DNA of 64,000 nt from Mycolicibacterium anyangense (lineage in GTDB: Bacteria; Actinomycetota; Actinomycetes; Mycobacteriales; Mycobacteriaceae): contig NZ_AP022620.1 in assembly GCF_010731855.1 (NCBI RefSeq), forward strand, positions 4,526,001-4,590,000, given 5' to 3'. The notes under the pieces are model-generated. The model had not been told where the DNA came from. It was given only the letters and a program-made list of their open reading frames with translations, and searched no databases. Made by a program: the position numbers and the translations under genes. Position 1 is the first letter of the stretch, and each line of letters starts with the position of its first letter. Positions 9,038 to 17,094 of this stretch are shown here, piece after piece.

Positions 9038-10267
9038 ATGTCCTCGTCGATGGTGGTGACCACACCCCAGCAGCGTCTTGAGGCGCTGTTTGCGGAGCTC
9101 TCGGAGTTGGCTGGTCAGCGCAATGCGATCGACGGGCGGATCGTGGATATCGTGGCCGAGGTCGAGCGCGAGGAGTTGTGGGGTGCGACCGGGGCGCGCT
9201 CGGTGGCCGCGCTGGTGGCCTGGAAACTGGGGGCGACATCAGCCAACGCCCACGCGATCGCCACCGTGGCTCACCGCAGTCAGGACTTCCCCCGCTGCGT
9301 GACCGAATTGCAGCAGGGCCGGCTGTCGCTGGATCAGGTCGCCGTCATCGCCGCCGGTGCAGGTGAGGGTTCCGATGAGCACTACGCCGAGCTGGCCGCG
9401 GTCGCCACCGTCCACCAGTTGCGCACCGCGATCCGCCTCGAACCCCGACCCGACCCCGATCCCCGGCCGCAGCCCCAACGCAGCATTACCACCACCAGTA
9501 CCGACACCACCACCAGCTGGCGTATCACCCTGCCCCACGACGAAGCCGCGACGTTCGATACCGCCCTTAAGGCGCACCTCGACGCCCTGGTCAGCGAGTG
9601 GACGCGCGACCACCCCACCACGACACCCGACACACCGCCATTGCCCACCACTGTCGACGCCTTCCTGCAACTGGTCACCGACAGCTGGGACGCGCAAGCT
9701 ACCCGCCGCCCGCACGGCCAGCACAGCACCGTCGTCGTGCACCTCGACATCGACAAGTCCGCCGCCGCACTGCATCTCGGTCCGCTGCTGCCCGATGCCG
9801 AGCGCCACTACCTGACCTGTGATGCCACCTGCGAAGTCTGGTTCGAACGCGACGGCCGGCCCATCGGGGCCGGGCGGGCCACCCGCACCGTCGACCGCCG
9901 GCTGCGCCGCGCGCTGGAACACCGCGACCGGGCCTGCGCGGTACCCGGCTGCAACAGCACCCGCGGCCTGCACGCCCACCACATCGTGCACTGGGAACAC
10001 GGCGGACCCACCGAGCTGTCGAACCTGGTCCTGCTGTGTCCGTTTCACCACCGCGCCCACCACAACGGCACCATCACCATCACCGGCCCCGCCGACCAGC
10101 TCGTCATCACCGACAGCGACGGCGATCCCCTCACCGAGGCGCCGATTGCCCACACACCCACCCGACCGCCACCGGATGTCCCGTCCTACCCCGGCCCGAC
10201 CGGCGAACGCGCCCAATGGTGGTGGTACCAACCCTTTCAGGCCCACCCTCCACCGCACAGCAACTAG
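9038..10267 (+). CDS. 13E12-family protein: DUF222 plus HNH nuclease domain
   Basis: A 409-aa member of the repetitive mycobacterial 13E12 family. The N-terminal DUF222 region is helical and Ala-rich, the middle is Pro/Thr-rich and variable, and the C-terminus is an HNH endonuclease finger: CAVPGC, then HAHHIVHWEHGG, then NLVLLCPFHHRAHH, with both Cys pairs and catalytic His residues intact. The ATG at 9038 follows AGGA; an in-frame ATG lies at 9032. Such genes occur in many near-identical copies and at phage attachment sites. This one breaks the fadD4-fadE3 synteny and meets gntR tail to tail with a 4-bp overlap. Confidence 0.88.
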   Translation: MSSSMVVTTPQQRLEALFAELSELAGQRNAIDGRIVDIVAEVEREELWGATGARSVAALVAWKLGATSANAHAIATVAHRSQDFPRCVTELQQGRLSLDQVAVIAAGAGEGSDEHYAELAAVATVHQLRTAIRLEPRPDPDPRPQPQRSITTTSTDTTTSWRITLPHDEAATFDTALKAHLDALVSEWTRDHPTTTPDTPPLPTTVDAFLQLVTDSWDAQATRRPHGQHSTVVVHLDIDKSAAALHLGPLLPDAERHYLTCDATCEVWFERDGRPIGAGRATRTVDRRLRRALEHRDRACAVPGCNSTRGLHAHHIVHWEHGGPTELSNLVLLCPFHHRAHHNGTITITGPADQLVITDSDGDPLTEAPIAHTPTRPPPDVPSYPGPTGERAQWWWYQPFQAHPPPHSN

Positions 10268-10986
10268 CTCGAGCGCCGCAGGGTGACCCGATAGGTGTAC
10301 TGCTCGGGCAGGAAATGGCTCACCGACAACTCGACCGGAGTGCCACTGGTATCGGAGTAGAGCCGGTCGACCCGAAGCATGGCATGGCCCGGGTCGCAAC
10401 CCACCGCGTCGGCCACCGACTGTTCAGCCGGTGCGACCGTGATCAGCTGTGCTGCTTGGTCGATCGGCTCACCGAGGTGGGGTTCCAGGACCCCGATGAC
10501 GGTGTTGGTGCCGACAGCTCCAGTGATCAACGCGGGGGAGTCGAGGACCAGGCGGGCCACCGGCTCGGGCAGGTGCACCGTGGTGAGCACGAACGGGACA
10601 CCGTCGTGGAAACGGCGGAACACCACGGTGTAGACCACGTCGTGGTCCAGGCCCAGTCGGCTTGCCGCGTTGACATCGACCCGCCGCGAAAGGCCCTGCA
10701 GCACTTCCATAGTGGTGTCCTGAGACAGATTCATCAGGTCCTCGATCGAACCCAGCTGGCGCAAGTATCCCCGGCCGGTGGCGTAGGTGCCCCGCCCGGG
10801 TACCCGGTACACCACGCCATCGGCGACCAGGTCCTGGAACGCGCGACGCACGGTTTGGCGGGACACCCCGTACTCGGCGACCAGTTCAGACTCGGTGGGC
10901 AGCCGGACACCGTCGGGATAGGCCCCGGCAGCGATGTCCTCACGCAACCGTCTCCGCAAAACCTGATACGCCGGTTCGGGTTTCAT
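10264..10986 (-). CDS. GntR/HutC-family transcriptional regulator
   Basis: A 240-aa regulator with an N-terminal winged helix (ESELVAEYGVSRQTVRRAFQ, residues about 32-51) and a C-terminal UTRA effector domain ending in a strand-rich LSVSHFLPEQYTYRV segment. UTRA domains bind small acidic metabolites or acyl ligands. It reads in the same direction as fadE3, 120 bp downstream of it, and that gap is filled by palindromic repeats, the last of which ends at its start codon. Likely control of fadE3 and/or itself is inference from position. Confidence 0.88.
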   Translation of the reverse strand: MKPEPAYQVLRRRLREDIAAGAYPDGVRLPTESELVAEYGVSRQTVRRAFQDLVADGVVYRVPGRGTYATGRGYLRQLGSIEDLMNLSQDTTMEVLQGLSRRVDVNAASRLGLDHDVVYTVVFRRFHDGVPFVLTTVHLPEPVARLVLDSPALITGAVGTNTVIGVLEPHLGEPIDQAAQLITVAPAEQSVADAVGCDPGHAMLRVDRLYSDTSGTPVELSVSHFLPEQYTYRVTLRRSS

Positions 10987-11115
10987 GGCATCACATGCCT
11001 CCCACGTCTGATGTCGGCATCACATGCCTCGCCCGTCTGATGTCGGCATCAGATGCCTCGCCCGTCTGATGTCGGCATCAGATGCCTCGCCCGTCTGATG
11101 TCGGCATCAAATGCC
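10987..11115. repeat. Five GGCATCANATGCC palindromes in a 29-bp tandem array
   Basis: The 13-bp palindrome GGCATCA(C/G/A)ATGCC recurs at 10987, 11016, 11045, 11074 and 11103, exactly 29 bp apart. The intervening part is nearly identical (consensus TCGCCCGTCTGATGTC), so these are contiguous repeats without unique spacers. TCTGATG and CATCAGA within each unit also pair, giving alternative hairpins. The 11103 copy contains the fadE3 stop codon; the 10987 copy abuts the gntR ATG and, read on the minus strand, each unit brings a GAGG. It could be a clustered operator, an mRNA structure array or a minisatellite seeded from the fadE3 3' end. Confidence 0.9.
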
Positions 11116-12261
11116 TCCGCGGGCCACCAGCTGCCCGGCGATGACGTTGCGCTGGATCTCGTTGGTGCCCTCGCCGACGATCATCAGCGGTGCGTCACGA
11201 AAGTAGCGCTCGACGTCGTACTCCGTCGAGTAGCCGTAGCCGCCGTGGATGCGCACGGCATTCAACGCGATCTCCATGGCGACCTCGGAGGCGAACAGCT
11301 TGGCCATGCCGGCCTCCATATCGCAGCGCTGCCCGCTGTCGTACTGCTCGGCAGCGTGGCGGGTCAGCTGGCGGGCCGCTGTCAGCTTGGTGGCCATATC
11401 CGCGAGGTAGTGGCCGATCGCCTGGTGTTTCCAGATCGGCTGCCCAAAGCTCTCGCGGTCCTGTGCATAGGCAAGCGCGTCCTCGAGTGCGGCGGTGGCC
11501 ACTCCGAGGGCGCGGGCAGCGACCTGAATGCGGCCGGTCTCAAGGCCTTTCATCATCTGGGCGAAGCCCTTACCCGGCTCACCACCGAGGATCGCCGACG
11601 CGGGCACCCGGCAGTCCTCGAACACCAACTCGCAAGACTCGACACCCTTGTAGCCGAGCTTGGGCAGGTCTTTGGAGACCGTCAGACCGTCGGTGGGTGA
11701 TTCGACGAGGACCACCGAGATCCCGGTGTGACGCGGCTTGGCCTGCGGATCGGTCTTGCACAGCAGAGCGATCAGCCCTGAGCGACGGGCGTTGCTGATC
11801 CAGGTCTTGGCGCCGTTGATCACCAGGTGGTCGCCGTCGCGGCGGGCCACACACGTCATGGCCTGCAGATCGGAACCCCCGCCGGGCTCGGTCAGCGCCA
11901 TGGTCGCCCGCAGGTCACCGGTCGCCATCCTCGGTAGGTACGCGCGCTTCTGCTCCTCGGTACCGAAGATCTCCAGCAGTTTGGCTACTACGGTGTGCCC
12001 GCCCATTGCGCCGGCCAGGCTCATCCAGCCGCGGGCCAGTTCCTGGGTGACCTCGACATAGCAGGGCATCGACACCGGAGAGCCGCCGTATTCCTCGCTG
12101 ACCGCCAGGCCGTAGATGCCGATCTGCTTCATCTGCTCGATCCACGCCTCGGGGTAGGTGTTGGCGTGTTCGATGTCGCGGACGGCGGGCTTGACGTCGC
12201 GGTCGACGAACGCCCGCACCGTGTCCACGAGCATCGTCTCTTCATCGCTGAGGGTTGTCAT
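11107..12261 (-). CDS. fadE3: Acyl-CoA dehydrogenase FadE3
   Basis: A 384-aa flavin acyl-CoA dehydrogenase catalysing the first beta-oxidation step. Visible signatures: ALTEPGGGSDLQAM (acyl-CoA/FAD loop), GAKTWISNA, and the C-terminal GEGTNEIQRN with the catalytic Glu in the GEGT position. It is a normal homomeric-type enzyme, unlike the paired fadE genes further right. I start it at ATG 12261 (MTTLSDEE) with GGAG upstream; the frame is open far beyond, but the extension does not resemble protein. The promoter region is shared divergently with the Rv0216-like gene and carries two operator cores. Confidence 0.92.
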   Translation of the reverse strand: MTTLSDEETMLVDTVRAFVDRDVKPAVRDIEHANTYPEAWIEQMKQIGIYGLAVSEEYGGSPVSMPCYVEVTQELARGWMSLAGAMGGHTVVAKLLEIFGTEEQKRAYLPRMATGDLRATMALTEPGGGSDLQAMTCVARRDGDHLVINGAKTWISNARRSGLIALLCKTDPQAKPRHTGISVVLVESPTDGLTVSKDLPKLGYKGVESCELVFEDCRVPASAILGGEPGKGFAQMMKGLETGRIQVAARALGVATAALEDALAYAQDRESFGQPIWKHQAIGHYLADMATKLTAARQLTRHAAEQYDSGQRCDMEAGMAKLFASEVAMEIALNAVRIHGGYGYSTEYDVERYFRDAPLMIVGEGTNEIQRNVIAGQLVARGGI

Positions 12262-12288
12262 CGGGATACGCTCCATTGCCTCGAAATG

Positions 12289-12358
12289 TACGGCCATATT
12301 GACATGCCGCGCGCAGAACTGCCAGCATGTGCGACTGTGACTTTGTACGGCCATATTG
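12289..12358. promoter_or_regulatory. Two copies of a TACGGCCATATTG operator core
   Basis: The same 13-mer occurs at 12289-12301 and 12346-12358, 57 bp apart, in the divergent fadE3/Rv0216-like promoter. A third copy, as part of the better palindrome TACAATACGGCCATATTGTA, lies at 56032-56051 in front of the Clp N-domain gene. Site 1 is about 28 bp from the fadE3 start. Site 2 overlaps the proposed start of the Rv0216-like gene, as expected for a repressor. The regulator is not identified; the TetR at 55318-56007 is one candidate. Confidence 0.6.
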
Positions 12359-13350
12359 GCGCAGGCGAGGCGGGCGGCCCCTATTTCGACGACCTCGTGG
12401 TGGGTCAGGTGTTCGACTGGGCGCCGTCGATGACGCTGACGTCCGGTGCGGCGGCCTCCCACCAAGCCATCCTCGGTGACCGGATGCGCCTGTCGTTGGA
12501 TGCCGAACTCGCGCACGCCGTCGTCGGGGCCACCGGACCGCTGGCACACCCGGCGCTGGTGTGTGACGTGGCCATTGGCCAGAGCACGCTGGTGACGCAG
12601 CGGGTCAAGGCCAACCTGTTCTACCGCGGGCTCACCTTCTATCGGTATCCGGTCATCGGTGACACCCTGTTCACCCGCACCGAGGTGGTCGGGCTGCGGC
12701 AGAACAGCGTCAAACCGGGGCGGCCATTGACAGGTCTGGCAGCGCTGCGGATGACCACCATCGACCAGATCGGCCGGCTGGTGCTGGACTTCTACCGCTG
12801 CGCCATGCTGCCGCTGAGCCCCGATGCGTCCGACACCGGACATGCCGACGATTTGTCGAAGATCGGCGCAGATCTGGCGTCCCCGCCCGACCCGACCGCC
12901 GACTGGAACGCGGTGGCCTTCCGCGAGCGGGTGCCCGGGCCGCACTTCTACCCCGATATCGCCGGATCGGTGCTGCGCAGTACCGGAGACGTCGTCAGCT
13001 CTGCCCCCGAACTTGCCCGCCTGTCGTTGAATATTGCTGCAACACATCATGATTCGCGTGTCGGCGGCCAGCGGTTGGTCTATGGCGGTCACACCATCGG
13101 GTTGGCGCTCGCCCAGGCAACCCGGTTGCTGCCGAACCTCGCCACGGTGCTGGACTGGGAGTCGTGCGACCACACCGGGCCGGTCCACGAAGGTGACACG
13201 CTCTACAGCGATCTGCACGTCGAAGCGGCCGAAGAGTTGCCCGGTGAGCGGGGAGGCATCCTGCGGCTGCGATCGGTGGTCTATGCGGTGGCCGCCGGCG
13301 GCGAGGATCGGCAGGTCTTGGACTGGCGGTTTCGCGCGCTGCACTTCTGA
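12337..13350 (+). CDS. Double-hotdog (MaoC-like) protein, Rv0216-like
   Basis: A 337-aa protein from GTG 12337, the same length as I recall for M. tuberculosis Rv0216, which has a double hotdog fold. The N-terminal half begins GPYFDDLVVGQVFDWAPSMTLTSGAAASHQAI, a MaoC-like entrance helix; the C-terminal half repeats the pattern with RLVYGGHTIGLALAQATRL. The usual Asp-His hydratase dyad is not clearly preserved in the first half, so catalysis is uncertain. ATG 12304 in frame would add 11 residues. No clear Shine-Dalgarno precedes either start, so leaderless translation is possible. Divergent from fadE3. Confidence 0.8.
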   Translation: MTLYGHIGAGEAGGPYFDDLVVGQVFDWAPSMTLTSGAAASHQAILGDRMRLSLDAELAHAVVGATGPLAHPALVCDVAIGQSTLVTQRVKANLFYRGLTFYRYPVIGDTLFTRTEVVGLRQNSVKPGRPLTGLAALRMTTIDQIGRLVLDFYRCAMLPLSPDASDTGHADDLSKIGADLASPPDPTADWNAVAFRERVPGPHFYPDIAGSVLRSTGDVVSSAPELARLSLNIAATHHDSRVGGQRLVYGGHTIGLALAQATRLLPNLATVLDWESCDHTGPVHEGDTLYSDLHVEAAEELPGERGGILRLRSVVYAVAAGGEDRQVLDWRFRALHF

Positions 13351-13424
13351 GGTCCGACGCCGAGATCGACGTTGTGCACGTCGGCTCTCGCAGTTGTGCA
13401 CCCGTTCGTCGGTTTCGGCGAAGC

Positions 13425-13453
13425 GGGGCGGGGCGAAAAGGGGGCGGGGCGGG
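13425..13453 (+). other. G-run cluster, possible G-quadruplex
   Basis: Five runs of three or more G (13425-13428, 13430-13433, 13440-13444, 13446-13449, 13451-13453) in 29 bp, ending 11 bp before the CoA-transferase start. The spacing satisfies the usual G4 pattern. It is on the coding strand, so the mRNA leader could fold too. Confidence 0.5.
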
Positions 13454-13464
13454 ACAATGAGTCG

Positions 13465-14649
13465 GTGAACGACTCCTCGACCGGCTGGGCCGCCAGCGGG
13501 CTGGCCTGGCTCACGGGGTTCGCCGACGGACCGCCCGACCACTCCCGGGCGGCGGTGGCCACCCGCGCCGAGAGTCTGGCCGCCAGACTGTCGGCGGCCT
13601 GGCGACTGCGCGTCGATGCGGGCTGCCTGCTCACCGGCCGCGCCGCGCTGCGGGGATTGCATCGCGCGGGCCGCACCTCGGCCGGTGGCGCGACCCGGTT
13701 GCTGCCCACCGCCGACGGGTGGTGTGCATTGACCTTGTCGCGCCCCGACGACATCGGAGCCGTCCCCGCACTCGTCGAGGCTGACGACGTTCCCACCGAC
13801 CCGTGGACCACCGTCACCGAATGGGCCCGCACCCACGCCAGCGACGCCGTGCTCGAGCGCGCCGTCCTGCTCGACCTGCCGGTAGCCCGCCTCGGTGAGA
13901 CGGCGCCCGGCCCGCCGCGAAACACCCCGCTCGGCCCTGCGTCATCGCCGCGGGCCGCGGCCGGCCTGCTGGTCGCCGACCTCACCTCGATGTGGGCAGG
14001 CCCGCTGTGCGGACAGTTGATGGCCAGTGCCGGTGCCACCGTGGTGAAGGTGGAGAGCCCGCACCGCCCTGATGGCACCCGGGCCGGGGATCGACTCTTC
14101 TACGACTGGATCAACCAGGGAAAGCTCTCGTATGCCATCGATTTCGACCGTGACGCCGCTCGGCTGAAGGCGCTGTTGGCGGCCGCGGACGTGGTGATCG
14201 AAGGATCCCGGCCCGGGGCGCTCGCACGCCGGGGACTGAGCCCGCACGCCCTGGCGGGGCCACCGGGACGGGTCTGGGTGCGCATCACCGGCCATGGTGC
14301 CGACTCGCCGCGGGTCGCCTTCGGGGACGACGCCGCCGTGGCCGGTGGGCTGGTGGGCGCCAGCGGCACCGGGCCGGTGTTCTGTGGTGACGCCATTGCC
14401 GACCCCCTCACCGGTCTGGAAACTGCTGTGGCAGTGTCAGATTCGCTGTCGCGGGGCGGGGGTGAGCTCATCGAGGTGGTGATGTCCCAGGTGGCCGCCA
14501 CGTATGCCGCGCTGCCCGCCGAGCCCGCGGGTGGCTGCGAGGCCGCGCCGCCGCAGCCACCGCCGCCGGCACCGCCGGCTGCCGGGCTCGGGGATGACAA
14601 TGCCCGCGTCGACGCTCTGGTGGCCCAGAAGGGCGTTGCGCCATGCTGA
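13465..14649 (+). CDS. CoA-transferase family III (CaiB/BaiF-type)
   Basis: A 394-aa protein. From about residue 170 it reads as a family III CoA transferase: LLVADLTSMWAGPLCGQLMA, GATVVKVESPHRPDGTR, then VVIEGSRPGALARRGL and VWVRITGHGADSPRVAFGDD, the last carrying the Asp expected for the aspartyl-CoA intermediate region. The first ~165 residues look like a degenerate second copy of the fold, as in alpha-methylacyl-CoA racemase-type fusions. Start at GTG 13465 is chosen because upstream sequence is a G-rich repeat; no good ribosome site is visible. It overlaps the following amidohydrolase by 7 bp, so the two are coupled. Confidence 0.8.
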   Translation: MNDSSTGWAASGLAWLTGFADGPPDHSRAAVATRAESLAARLSAAWRLRVDAGCLLTGRAALRGLHRAGRTSAGGATRLLPTADGWCALTLSRPDDIGAVPALVEADDVPTDPWTTVTEWARTHASDAVLERAVLLDLPVARLGETAPGPPRNTPLGPASSPRAAAGLLVADLTSMWAGPLCGQLMASAGATVVKVESPHRPDGTRAGDRLFYDWINQGKLSYAIDFDRDAARLKALLAAADVVIEGSRPGALARRGLSPHALAGPPGRVWVRITGHGADSPRVAFGDDAAVAGGLVGASGTGPVFCGDAIADPLTGLETAVAVSDSLSRGGGELIEVVMSQVAATYAALPAEPAGGCEAAPPQPPPPAPPAAGLGDDNARVDALVAQKGVAPC

Positions 14650-15941
14650 TTCAGCGCGCCACCTTGCTAGACGGTCGCGCCGTCGACATCCGCATCAGCG
14701 ACCGGATCGATGCGGTCAGCCCGTCGTTGGCACCGCGGCCGCATGAGTCGGTGTTCGACGCCGCGGGCGGCACCCTCATCCCCGGCCTGCACGACCACCA
14801 CGTCCACCTGCGGGCCGCGGCCGCGGCGCTGGACTCCGTCCAGGTCGACCATGCGCACGTGTCGGGCCGGGCCGGGCTGGGCGCGGCACTGGCGGCGGCC
14901 ACCGTCGGCTCCGACGGCTGGATCCGGGCCGTCGGCTATCACGAGTCGGTGGCCGGGCCGCTGGACCGCACGGTGCTCGACGAACTGCTGCCCGCGGTTC
15001 CGGTGCGCATCCAGCATCGCAGCGGGGTGTTGTGGATGCTGAACTCCGCCGGCCTGGCCACCGTCGGCATGCCGGACCATCCCGACGGCAGGCTGCGCAG
15101 CTATGACGATTGGTCGCAGGCCGTCGCCCGCCGTGACACCCCGCTGACCCCGCTGAGTCAACGGCTCACGTCCTACGGTGTCACCGGCGTCACCGACGCG
15201 ACACCCGATCTCGACGCCGACGCCGTCGTCGCGCTCACGCAGGCCCACGGGCACGGCGAACTGCGCCAGCACGTGCACTGGCTGGCCCCCGGTAAGCGGA
15301 TCCTGCACGACGACTCACTCGACCTCGACGAGCTGACCGACTGGATCGCGGCCCGGCACCGGGAGGGGCCGGTGGCCGTGCACTGTGTGACGGCAAGCCA
15401 ACTCGTGGTGACACTGGCCGCGCTGGAGGCTGCCGGGTGCCGTCCCGGTGACCGCATCGAGCACGCCGCGGTGGTACCTGTCGAGAGCCTGCAGGATCTT
15501 GCCCGGCTCGATGCGGTGGTGGTCACCCAGCCGAACTTCGTGGCCGAACGCGGCGATCAGTACCTGGTCGACGTCGCGGCGCACGACCAGCCCGGCCTGT
15601 GGCGACTGGCCTCACTGCGCAGCGCCGGGGTGCGGGTGGCGCTGTCGACCGATCTGCCGTTCGGCGGTGCCGATCCGTGGGCGGCGATGCGGGCGGCGGT
15701 GCACCGCACCACCGGCGCCGGGGCGGTGCTGAACTCCAGCGAATGTGTCACGCCCGCAGCGGCTTTGGCGATGTTCTGCGGGCATGCCGACCAGCCGGAC
15801 AGACCCCGCACCATCGAGCCCGGACAGCCGGCCGACCTGTGCGTACTGGCCGCCCCGCCGGGCGAGGTCCTGGCCGCACTCGACGCCGACCTCGTCACCG
15901 CCACCGTCATCGGCGGCCGGCTCTACGAAGTCAGGAGCTAG
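14643..15941 (+). CDS. Amidohydrolase-family metal-dependent hydrolase
   Basis: A 432-aa TIM-barrel amidohydrolase of the imidazolonepropionase/YtcJ type. The metal motif reads LIPGLHDHHVHL near residue 45, with VAVHCVTASQ (third His), RIEHAAVVP (fourth His) and STDLPFGGADPW (metal Asp) later in order. The C-terminal beta-sandwich segment IEPGQPADLCVLAAP is typical. The start overlaps the CoA-transferase. Together they may open or deacylate a lactam- or amide-containing substrate before CoA chemistry, but the substrate is unknown. It converges with and overlaps the downstream fadE by 11 bp. Confidence 0.85.
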   Translation: MLIQRATLLDGRAVDIRISDRIDAVSPSLAPRPHESVFDAAGGTLIPGLHDHHVHLRAAAAALDSVQVDHAHVSGRAGLGAALAAATVGSDGWIRAVGYHESVAGPLDRTVLDELLPAVPVRIQHRSGVLWMLNSAGLATVGMPDHPDGRLRSYDDWSQAVARRDTPLTPLSQRLTSYGVTGVTDATPDLDADAVVALTQAHGHGELRQHVHWLAPGKRILHDDSLDLDELTDWIAARHREGPVAVHCVTASQLVVTLAALEAAGCRPGDRIEHAAVVPVESLQDLARLDAVVVTQPNFVAERGDQYLVDVAAHDQPGLWRLASLRSAGVRVALSTDLPFGGADPWAAMRAAVHRTTGAGAVLNSSECVTPAAALAMFCGHADQPDRPRTIEPGQPADLCVLAAPPGEVLAALDADLVTATVIGGRLYEVRS

Positions 15942-17094
15942 TCGGCAGATCCCGGAACGCGGTGCTGCGGTATGGCTCGGGCTCCTTGGGCAAACCCAGC
16001 ACCCGCTCGCCGACAATATTGCGCTGGATCTGGTCGGTGCCCCCGCCGATCGAGGTGAAGTAGGCGTTCAGCGCGCGGAACGTCACAGCGTCACCGATCG
16101 GGTGGTCGGGTCCGCTCAGCATCGACTCCGGGCCGACGATCTCGGTCTGCACCCGTGCGGTCTCGTGCAGGATCCGTGACATCGCGATCTTGCCCAGCGC
16201 CAGCAGGGTCGCGGCCTCGGCGCGGTCACTGGTCGCCTTGGCGCGCTGGGTGTTCCACCGGTTGACCGCCGCGTAGCCCTCGACCCTGGCGATCTCCTGG
16301 CGGATGTGCGCATCGCTGAGAGTGCCGGCTTGGCGTGCCATCCCGATCAGGCTGTCGTTGTCGGCCTGCGGCTTCTTGGCCGAGCGGGAGGTCCGGGCCA
16401 GGTCGCCCATCAGGCGGCGCTCGTAGGCCAGCGCCACCTGCAGCACTGACCAGCCGCCGCCCGGCTCACCCACCAGGTTCGCGTCGGGTACGCGTGCGCC
16501 GGTGATGAAGACCTCGTTGAACTCGGACTCGCCGGTAATCTGGTGGATCGGCCTGATCTCCACCCCGGGCTGGCGCATCGGGAACATGAAGAAGCTGATT
16601 CCGTTGTGCTTGGGCACATCCCAGTCGGTTCGCGCGACCAGCAGGCCGTAGTCGGCGGACTTCGCGAACGACGTCCACACCTTCTGACCGTTGACCACCC
16701 ACTCGTCGCCATCGCGGTCGGCCCTGGTTCGCAGGCCGGCCAGATCCGATCCGGCGCCCGGCTCGGAGTACAGCAGGCACCACTTGCTCTCGCCGCGGAT
16801 CGACGGCGGGATCAGCCGGTGCTTCTGCTCCTCGGTACCCAGGTCGTGCAGCGTGGTGGCGAACAGATTGGACCGGTCATGACCCGTCCCCGGCGCGCCA
16901 ACGGCGGCGAATTCGGCTGCGACGATCCGTGATTGGCGATCGGTGAAGCCGCGGCCCCACCACTGCGGTTCCCAGCTGGGCACGGCCAGTCCGGCCGCGA
17001 AGACCAGCTGCGCCCAGTCGCCGCGCGCCATCGCCGGATCCCAGTTCGCCGCCAGCCAGGCGCGGATGTCGTCGCGCACCTCGTCGTCGGTCAT
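15931..17094 (-). CDS. Acyl-CoA dehydrogenase, alpha-type subunit of a heteromeric pair
   Basis: A 387-aa FadE with a complete FAD/substrate loop (SEPGAGSDLAGLRTRA) and NGQKVWTSFAKSADY. At the C-terminus the usual GEGTxxIQ reads GGGTDQIQRN, so the Glu of MCAD-type enzymes is absent there and must sit elsewhere, as in ChsE-type heterotetramers. Start: ATG 17094 with GGAGG seven bases upstream; GTG 17097 is also in frame. The stop of the partner fadE overlaps this start. Transcribed lipW-fadE-fadE. Confidence 0.85.
   Translation of the reverse strand: MTDDEVRDDIRAWLAANWDPAMARGDWAQLVFAAGLAVPSWEPQWWGRGFTDRQSRIVAAEFAAVGAPGTGHDRSNLFATTLHDLGTEEQKHRLIPPSIRGESKWCLLYSEPGAGSDLAGLRTRADRDGDEWVVNGQKVWTSFAKSADYGLLVARTDWDVPKHNGISFFMFPMRQPGVEIRPIHQITGESEFNEVFITGARVPDANLVGEPGGGWSVLQVALAYERRLMGDLARTSRSAKKPQADNDSLIGMARQAGTLSDAHIRQEIARVEGYAAVNRWNTQRAKATSDRAEAATLLALGKIAMSRILHETARVQTEIVGPESMLSGPDHPIGDAVTFRALNAYFTSIGGGTDQIQRNIVGERVLGLPKEPEPYRSTAFRDLPTSS

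Noticed and set aside
9239..10399. 386-codon frame antisense to the 13E12 gene
   Set aside because: Gly/Val-rich shadow without motifs; the sense frame has DUF222 and HNH signatures.
10987..11115. CRISPR-like regular repeats
   Set aside because: The 29-bp units are contiguous and nearly identical with no unique spacers and no cas genes, so this is a tandem palindrome array.
12262..13836. Long N-terminal extension of fadE3 frame
   Set aside because: Only the part from MTTLSDEE matches acyl-CoA dehydrogenases; the extension is antisense to the Rv0216-like gene and crosses the operators.
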